Assembly (NCBI GenBank): GCA_022766905.1
Contig: JALEPU010000035.1
Location: 1-43,583 of the forward strand
DNA length: 43,583 nt
DNA from: Lachnospiraceae bacterium
GTDB taxonomy: Bacteria; Bacillota; Clostridia; Lachnospirales; Lachnospiraceae
Reading direction: 5' to 3'
Shown here: one piece after another, positions 39,357 through 43,583 of the stretch
Layout of the letters: every line of letters begins with the position of its first letter
Position numbering within the stretch: the stretch's first letter is position 1
Notes under the pieces: generated by a model
Told to the model about the DNA's origin: nothing
What the model saw: only the letters and a program-made list of their open reading frames with translations
The model's database searches: none
Made by a program: the position numbers and the translations under genes

Positions 39357-40547
39357 ATGAACGTATTAGTAATCAACTGCGGAAGCTCTTCACTGAAATA
39401 TCAGTTAATTGATTCCGACACAGAACAGGTATTGGCAAAAGGTTTATGTGAAAGAATCGGTATCGATGGTGCTCTGACTCATCAGCCGGCAGGAAAAGAT
39501 AAGATTAAGATCGATGCTCCAATGCCAACTCATACAGAGGCAATTGCTCTTGTATTAGAGCAGCTTACCGATAAGGAAAATGGTGTAATCAGTTCTCTGG
39601 ACGAGATCAATGCTGTTGGACACAGAATGGTACATGGCGGTGAGAAATTTGCTTGTTCCGCTCTTGTAACAGATGAAATGATTGAAACAGTAGAAACCTG
39701 CAATATTTTTGCTCCACTTCATAACCCAGCTACTTTAATAGGTGTGAATGTATGTCGCGAACTTCTTCCAGGCAAACCAATGGTAGGTGTATTTGATACT
39801 GCATTCCATCAGACTATGCCGGAAAAAGCATATCTTTACGGAATTCCTTATGAATATTATGAAAAATACGGTGTTCGCCGTTACGGATTCCATGGTACCA
39901 GCCATAAGTTCGTTGCATTAAGAACTGCTGAGATTCTTGGCAAGAACATTGAAGACCTGAAGATTATCGTATGCCACCTGGGTAACGGTGCAAGTATTAC
40001 AGCTGTTGACGGCGGTAAATCCGTAGATACCAGTATGGGTCTTACACCTCTGGAAGGTCTGATCATGGGAACCAGAAGTGGTGACGTTGATCCTGGTGTA
40101 TTAGAGTTTATTGCAAAACAGGAAAACATCGGAATCAAAGAGATTCTTACAATCCTGAATAAAAAATCCGGTGTATTAGGTCTTTCCGGTGTATCCAGTG
40201 ACTTCAGAGATATTGATGCTGCTGCTGAAGCCGGTAATGAAAGAGCTGCAGAGACATTGGAAGTATATGCATACCATGTTGCAAAATATGTAGGATCCTA
40301 TGTAGCAGCAATGAATGGTGTGGATGCAATCGTATTTACAGCAGGTCTTGGAGAAAATGATAAGAAGATCAGAGAAGAAATCTGTTCTTACTTTGGATAT
40401 CTGGGACTTACCATTGATCCTGTTGCAAACGATATCAGAGGAAAAGAAGCAATCATTTCCACACAGGATTCTAAAGTAAAAGCTCTTTGCGTGCCAACAA
40501 ATGAAGAGCTTATGATCTGCCGCGAGACAGTTGCTTTAGTAAAATAA
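39357..40547 (+). CDS. ackA: Acetate kinase
   Basis: This 396-residue ASKHA kinase has NCGSSSLKYQ (residues 7-16), GHRMVHGGE, RRYGFHGTSHK, VCHLGNGASI and GTRSGDVDPG signatures, all standard for AckA. It makes ATP from acetyl phosphate, the main energy step of acetate production in fermentation. Codon choice is strongly biased, as expected for a highly expressed gene. GGAG precedes ATG 39357 by 8 bp. pta is not adjacent, unlike in many genomes. A terminator follows at 40577. Confidence 0.97.
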   Translation: MNVLVINCGSSSLKYQLIDSDTEQVLAKGLCERIGIDGALTHQPAGKDKIKIDAPMPTHTEAIALVLEQLTDKENGVISSLDEINAVGHRMVHGGEKFACSALVTDEMIETVETCNIFAPLHNPATLIGVNVCRELLPGKPMVGVFDTAFHQTMPEKAYLYGIPYEYYEKYGVRRYGFHGTSHKFVALRTAEILGKNIEDLKIIVCHLGNGASITAVDGGKSVDTSMGLTPLEGLIMGTRSGDVDPGVLEFIAKQENIGIKEILTILNKKSGVLGLSGVSSDFRDIDAAAEAGNERAAETLEVYAYHVAKYVGSYVAAMNGVDAIVFTAGLGENDKKIREEICSYFGYLGLTIDPVANDIRGKEAIISTQDSKVKALCVPTNEELMICRETVALVK

Positions 40548-40576
40548 TCGGAATTGTAATTGATTCGATTTCTTTT

Positions 40577-40613
40577 ATCCCTGCCGGCTTTGATCTGGCA
40601 GGGATGTTTTTTC
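40577..40613 (+). terminator. Terminator of ackA
   Basis: ATCCCTGCC (40577-40585) pairs with GGCAGGGAT (40597-40605), followed by GTTTTTT. Confidence 0.9.
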
Positions 40614-40634
40614 GAAAAATAGTAAGTTATTTGC

Positions 40635-40663
40635 TTGACAACCCCAAATCTTGTGTGTATAAT
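40635..40663 (+). promoter_or_regulatory. Consensus promoter of the yceD-rpmF operon
   Basis: TTGACA at 40635-40640, 17 bp, TATAAT at 40658-40663. Both hexamers are perfect. Confidence 0.85.
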
Positions 40664-40696
40664 ATCATAGGTATGAGTAATTAGGAGATACAGTAT

Positions 40697-41224
40697 ATGA
40701 TGCAGATAAACGTATCAGAGATATTGTCAACTTCAGGGAAATCACAGTCCTTTCAGGTGGAACCCGGTTTTATCACCGTTCCCTATTCCGGGAATGAATA
40801 TCCGGTAAGCGAGAAAGAGTCTTTTACTGTGACGGTGGAGAATATCGGTAAGAAGAAGATTCATGTAGCAGGGAATTCGAAGATTTCTCTTTTGATTCCG
40901 TGTGACCGCTGCCTGAGTGAAGTATCTGTGGAATTTCCTATCGAGATCGATGTTGTCATCGATCGTAATACGGAAGATGATGATGAGAAAGAATGGAATG
41001 AATTAATTCTATTGGAAGGAAGTATGCTGGAGATAGACATGCTTGTGTATGATGAGATCGCAACTCACTTTCCGATGAAGGTTCTTTGTAAGGAGGACTG
41101 TAAGGGAATCTGTCCGGTTTGCGGTTGTAATCGAAACGAGACAGCTTGTGATTGTGACCAGTCCGTACCCGATCCAAGAATGTCAGCTATCCGTGATATT
41201 TTCAACAACTTTAAGGAGGTGTGA
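40697..41224 (+). CDS. YceD/YlbN (DUF177) family protein
   Basis: This 175-residue protein has the family core IPCDRCLSEVSVEFPIEIDVVID in the first half and CKEDCKGICPVCGCNRNETACDCD at the C-terminus, a cysteine-rich metal-binding end. DUF177 is nearly always beside rpmF. In plants and Escherichia it has been linked to 23S rRNA processing, so a role in ribosome assembly is likely. ATG 40697 and 40700 are both possible. AGGAGA at 40683-40688 fits 40697. The rpmF ribosome site lies in its last codons. Confidence 0.9.
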   Translation: MMQINVSEILSTSGKSQSFQVEPGFITVPYSGNEYPVSEKESFTVTVENIGKKKIHVAGNSKISLLIPCDRCLSEVSVEFPIEIDVVIDRNTEDDDEKEWNELILLEGSMLEIDMLVYDEIATHFPMKVLCKEDCKGICPVCGCNRNETACDCDQSVPDPRMSAIRDIFNNFKEV

Positions 41225-41226
41225 CC

Positions 41227-41406
41227 ATGTCTATTTGTCCAAAGAATAAATCTTCAAAAGCCAGAAGAGACAAACGTAGAGCAAACTGGAAGATGAGCGC
41301 TCCTACATTAGTAAAATGCAGCAAATGCGGAAGCCTTATGATGCCTCACAGAGTTTGCAAGAACTGCGGATCTTATAACAAGAAAGAGATTGTCAGCGTT
41401 GACTAA
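41227..41406 (+). CDS. rpmF: Ribosomal protein bL32
   Basis: This 59-residue protein begins MSICPKNKSSKARRDKRRANWKM and has a zinc knuckle CSKCG...CKNCG at the C-terminus, so it is a C+ form. The N-terminal SICPKNKSS replaces the common AVPKRKTS, a variant of gut Clostridia as I recall. ATG 41227 is behind AAGGAGGTG. The frame beginning at 41221 is extended by chance. It is in an operon with the YceD gene, as in most bacteria. Confidence 0.95.
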   Translation: MSICPKNKSSKARRDKRRANWKMSAPTLVKCSKCGSLMMPHRVCKNCGSYNKKEIVSVD

Positions 41407-41419
41407 TTAAAAAAGCCGT

Positions 41420-41459
41420 AAAATCAAGGGTTTATCTTCGATAAATTCCTTGATTTTTT
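41420..41459 (+). terminator. Terminator of rpmF
   Basis: AAAATCAAGG pairs with CCTTGATTTT, with an inner TTTATC-TTC-GATAAA, ending in T6. Confidence 0.9.
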
Positions 41460-41463
41460 GGTT

Positions 41464-41523
41464 TATAAGAACTTTTGACCCCAACATCATTTGTCGAGTA
41501 ACTCATTTGTTGGGTAGCTTATA
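41464..41523. repeat. Structured intergenic element carrying the CTTTTGACCCCA motif
   Basis: TATAAG (41464-41469) pairs with CTTATA (41518-41523) and CCCAACA (41480-41486) pairs with TGTTGGG (41108 equivalent in this window: 41508-41514), giving a two-step hairpin. Its left side holds CTTTTGACCCCA-AC-ATCAT (41472-41490), 17 of 19 bases shared with 39054-39072. It lies directly upstream of the AEC gene. Confidence 0.6.
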
Positions 41524-41542
41524 TACATAAAAGGATAATAAA

Positions 41543-42448
41543 ATGAAAGAACTAGTTAATTTACAGCTTATGATGTTTCTGCTTATGCTAGTCGGGTTAT
41601 TTCTTCGAAAAAAAGATATTATTACTGCGGAAGGGAAAAAGTGCCTGACAGATCTGATCATTGATGTTATTTTGCCGGCTAATATTATCAAATCCTTTTT
41701 AATCGAGTTTAATTATAAAATCCTGCTGAATTTTCTGGCTATTTTTCTGATTTCCATTGGAATTCAGCTGTTTTGTACTTTTTTGAGTCACGTTCTCTAT
41801 CAAAAGGAAGGCAGTGACCGGCGAAAGGTGCTTCAATACGGAATTATTTGCTCCAATGCAGGATTTTTGGGGAATCCGATTGCAGAAGGGGTTTTTGGCT
41901 CTATGGGTCTTTCCCTTGCTTCTATTTATTTGATCCCTCAGAGGATTGTGATGTGGTCGGCAGGTATTTCTTATTTTACGGAGTCACCGGACCGAAAAAC
42001 AATGCTAAAAAAAGTCATCACTCATCCTTGCATCATAGCAGCAATTCTTGGTATTATATTAATGATTAGCCAGATTACGCTGCCGGATTGTGTAGAAAAT
42101 ACGATTACTTCTTTAAGCAATTGTTGTACTGCCATATCTATGGTAGTAATCGGAACCATTTTGTCAGATGTGGATATGAAAAGTATGGCAGATAAGACGG
42201 TCTTGTCTTATACCGTGCTTCGCCTTATTTTGATTCCGGCGGTAGTTTATGTGGCTTGCCGGATGCTTCAGGTGGATTCTTTGATAACAGGAGTATCCAC
42301 TTTACTGGCAGCCATGCCGGCAGGAGCAACGACAGCAATTCTGGCTTCCAAATATGATGGAGATGCTATTTTTGCAACAAAGTGCGTGGTCTTTTCTACG
42401 GTGATGTCCCTGGTATCTACTTTCATATGGAGCGTCATTTTATTATAG
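41543..42448 (+). CDS. AEC family transporter (auxin efflux carrier type)
   Basis: This 301-residue membrane protein has about ten hydrophobic helices in two halves, with LITGVSTLLAAMPAGATTAILASKYDGDAIFATK near the end. That segment (AxPxG...A..Y..D) is the AEC family pattern around the second crossover region. Family members carry organic anions such as malate or malonate, and the substrate is not decided here. AAAGGAT is a weak ribosome site before ATG 41543. Confidence 0.85.
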   Translation: MKELVNLQLMMFLLMLVGLFLRKKDIITAEGKKCLTDLIIDVILPANIIKSFLIEFNYKILLNFLAIFLISIGIQLFCTFLSHVLYQKEGSDRRKVLQYGIICSNAGFLGNPIAEGVFGSMGLSLASIYLIPQRIVMWSAGISYFTESPDRKTMLKKVITHPCIIAAILGIILMISQITLPDCVENTITSLSNCCTAISMVVIGTILSDVDMKSMADKTVLSYTVLRLILIPAVVYVACRMLQVDSLITGVSTLLAAMPAGATTAILASKYDGDAIFATKCVVFSTVMSLVSTFIWSVILL

Positions 42449-42532
42449 GATTTTGAGAGCTTTTGGCAGGAAAAAAATCCATAATTACTTCTGATAACCT
42501 GAGCATTATAAAACACAGAGGGAGGAGTTACC

Positions 42533-43066
42533 ATGACTGGTGAAGAAAGAAGAAATGAAATATTGCATACGATTTTAAGTGCAAAGGCACCTGTGTCAGG
42601 TTCTGCTCTTGCAAAAAAATATCACGTCAGCCGACAGGCAATCGTGCAGGATATTGCCCTATTAAGGGCTGCCGATTATGATATTGTAGCAACTACAAAG
42701 GGGTACCTGATTGGACAGACTCCGGCTTGCAGCAGGGTTTTTCATGTTTGTCACAGCGACGAACAGATTGAGGATGAGCTGAATACCATTGTGGATATAG
42801 GTGGCAAAGTCCGGGATGTCTTTGTTGATCATAAAACTTACGGTGTGTTAAGAGCAGATTTGATTGCCGGTTCCAGAAGGGAAGTTTCTTTGTTCATGAA
42901 TAAGATGATGTGTGGACAGGCCAGTCCATTAAAAAATCTGACCAGTGGAATCCACTATCATACCGTTTGGGCCGATAAGGAAGAAACTTTAGATGAAATT
43001 GAGAAGGAATTACGAGAAAAAGGTTATTTAACCGAATCAAGTAAGTCCCCCACTTCAAATGTGTAG
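42533..43066 (+). CDS. niaR: NiaR-type niacin-responsive repressor (HTH plus 3H domain)
   Basis: This 177-residue protein has an HTH domain (ILSAKAPVSGSALAKKYHVSRQAIVQDIALLRAADYDI) and a 3H domain with H71/H74 in FHVCHSDEQIEDEL, H100 in VFVDHKTYG and H141/H143 in GIHYHTV, the metal and nicotinate site of NiaR. NiaR represses NAD salvage and synthesis or niacin transport genes when niacin is bound. None of these is in the window, so it acts in trans or on the downstream part. GGGAGGAG precedes ATG 42533. Confidence 0.9.
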   Translation: MTGEERRNEILHTILSAKAPVSGSALAKKYHVSRQAIVQDIALLRAADYDIVATTKGYLIGQTPACSRVFHVCHSDEQIEDELNTIVDIGGKVRDVFVDHKTYGVLRADLIAGSRREVSLFMNKMMCGQASPLKNLTSGIHYHTVWADKEETLDEIEKELREKGYLTESSKSPTSNV

Positions 43067-43090
43067 AGCATGAAGTGGCGTGTAGGGACT
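43044..43090 (+). promoter_or_regulatory. Two-step hairpin spanning the niaR stop and the synthetase leader
   Basis: AGTCCC (43044-43049) pairs with GGGACT (43085-43090), and CCACTTC (43050-43056) with GAAGTGG (43072-43078). The pair forms a 13-bp stem with a 6-base bulge and ends just before the GGAGGG ribosome site of the next gene. No T-run follows, so it is not a simple terminator. Confidence 0.55.
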
Positions 43091-43106
43091 GGAGGGAATT
43101 AGAAAA

Positions 43107-43583
43107 ATGGATCAGGATACGAAAAAGAAAAATCTATTCAATCAGGGGATTACAGAAGAACTTTTAAAAACTGCCCGTCCTTTTATGGAAATGATGAAAG
43201 AGTATGAATGTGCCTTGATGGAGGTTGAGACAAAACTTCGGGTACTGAATGCGGAATTTTCGCTGGCTCATAACAGAAATCCTTTTGAATCGATTAAGAC
43301 GAGGCTGAAAAGTCCGGACAGTATTTTAGGAAAACTGCAAAGAAAGGGACTGGATATTACCATCGAAAATATGGAAAATGAACTGTTTGACATTGCCGGA
43401 ATCCGGGTAATCTGTTCTTTCCCGGAGGATATTTATACATTGGCAGAACTTTTGACCAGACAGGATGACATTATCCTGGTGGAGAAAAAAGATTATATTG
43501 CCAATCCGAAACCAAACGGCTATCGAAGTCTTCATCTGATTCTGGATATTCCGATTTTTCTGTCTACCGGAAAGAAACATATG
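43107..43583 (+). CDS. Small alarmone synthetase (RelQ-type (p)ppGpp synthetase), truncated at the window end
   Basis: The frame is open to the last base, giving 159 residues of the N-terminal part. It has the RelA/SpoT synthetase core: NPFESIKTRLKSPDSILGKLQRKGL, ENMENELFDIAGIRVICSFPEDIY and YIANPKPNGYRSLHLIL, without an N-terminal hydrolase domain. These proteins make (p)ppGpp from ATP and GDP/GTP. The catalytic ELQIRT-type motif would lie beyond the window. GGAGGGAATT precedes ATG 43107. Confidence 0.88.
   Translation, partial: MDQDTKKKNLFNQGITEELLKTARPFMEMMKEYECALMEVETKLRVLNAEFSLAHNRNPFESIKTRLKSPDSILGKLQRKGLDITIENMENELFDIAGIRVICSFPEDIYTLAELLTRQDDIILVEKKDYIANPKPNGYRSLHLILDIPIFLSTGKKHM

Overview
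The window looks like a chromosome segment of a low-GC, spore-forming anaerobic Clostridium-class Firmicute, most likely a gut Lachnospiraceae. The support is indirect but consistent. Most genes have close Bacillus-type orthologues in recognisable order. Sporulation genes are present (gerW, a ylbJ-like gene, an alpha/beta small acid-soluble spore protein). The tmRNA does not encode its CCA end and carries an AEDNFALAA tag. Fermentative enzymes (pyruvate kinase, acetate kinase, a 2-hydroxyacyl-CoA-dehydratase-type protein) are prominent. No phage, transposase or CRISPR array is visible.

Layout. (a) 1-3425: the end of a catabolic operon with a D-aminoacylase-type amidohydrolase, a YgeY-type M20 hydrolase, a hydantoinase-like HyuA and a cytidylate-kinase-like protein. 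This resembles the selenium-linked purine/urate degradation cluster of gut anaerobes. (b) 3474-3945: ssrA with its own promoter and terminator. (c) 4004-10159: small genes and membrane or signalling genes. These include a coiled-coil repeat protein, a YbjQ-family pair, an FMN oxidoreductase with a FabT-like operator, an AI-2E-type permease, a two-component system and a DUF6465-like small protein. (d) 10498-13256: hisH, hisF and an M20 peptidase. (e) 13268-15850: a metal-efflux operon of a detached HMA protein, a P1B ATPase and an ArsR repressor, with a palindromic operator. (f) 16009-17274: a DUF1015 gene, followed by a block of strong hairpins at 17305-17553. (g) 17567-21808: a 1413-codon double-activase/dehydratase fusion. 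(h) 22077-25508: a DMT exporter, a LysM protein, a CorA transporter with a structured leader, and a rhomboid-like membrane protein with a zinc ribbon.

(i) 25532-33668: pyk, an unknown gene, ytfI-like DUF2953, gerW, rpmB, an unlisted 45-aa membrane peptide gene on the minus strand, asp23/yloU, fakA/yloV and recG. (j) 33770-34775: a tyrosine phosphatase and an SASP gene. (k) 35003-41406: rsmD, coaD, a coiled-coil gene, ylbJ and tmcAL (both inverted), ackA, a yceD/ylbN gene and rpmF. This is a rearranged version of the Bacillus ylbH-ylbI-ylbJ-ylbM-ylbN-rpmF block. (l) 41543-43583: an AEC permease, niaR and a truncated small alarmone synthetase.

The observations I would follow first are the FabT-like palindrome over the start site of the FMN oxidoreductase, the two mutually exclusive hairpins in the corA leader, the strong antisense terminator inside ylbJ, the catalytically empty rhomboid with a zinc ribbon, the structured intergenic block at 17305-17553, and a 19-bp motif repeated upstream of ackA and of the AEC gene. 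I did not find an obvious new defence or mobile system. Most genes here are conserved core functions. All family names come from reading motifs by eye, with no database search.
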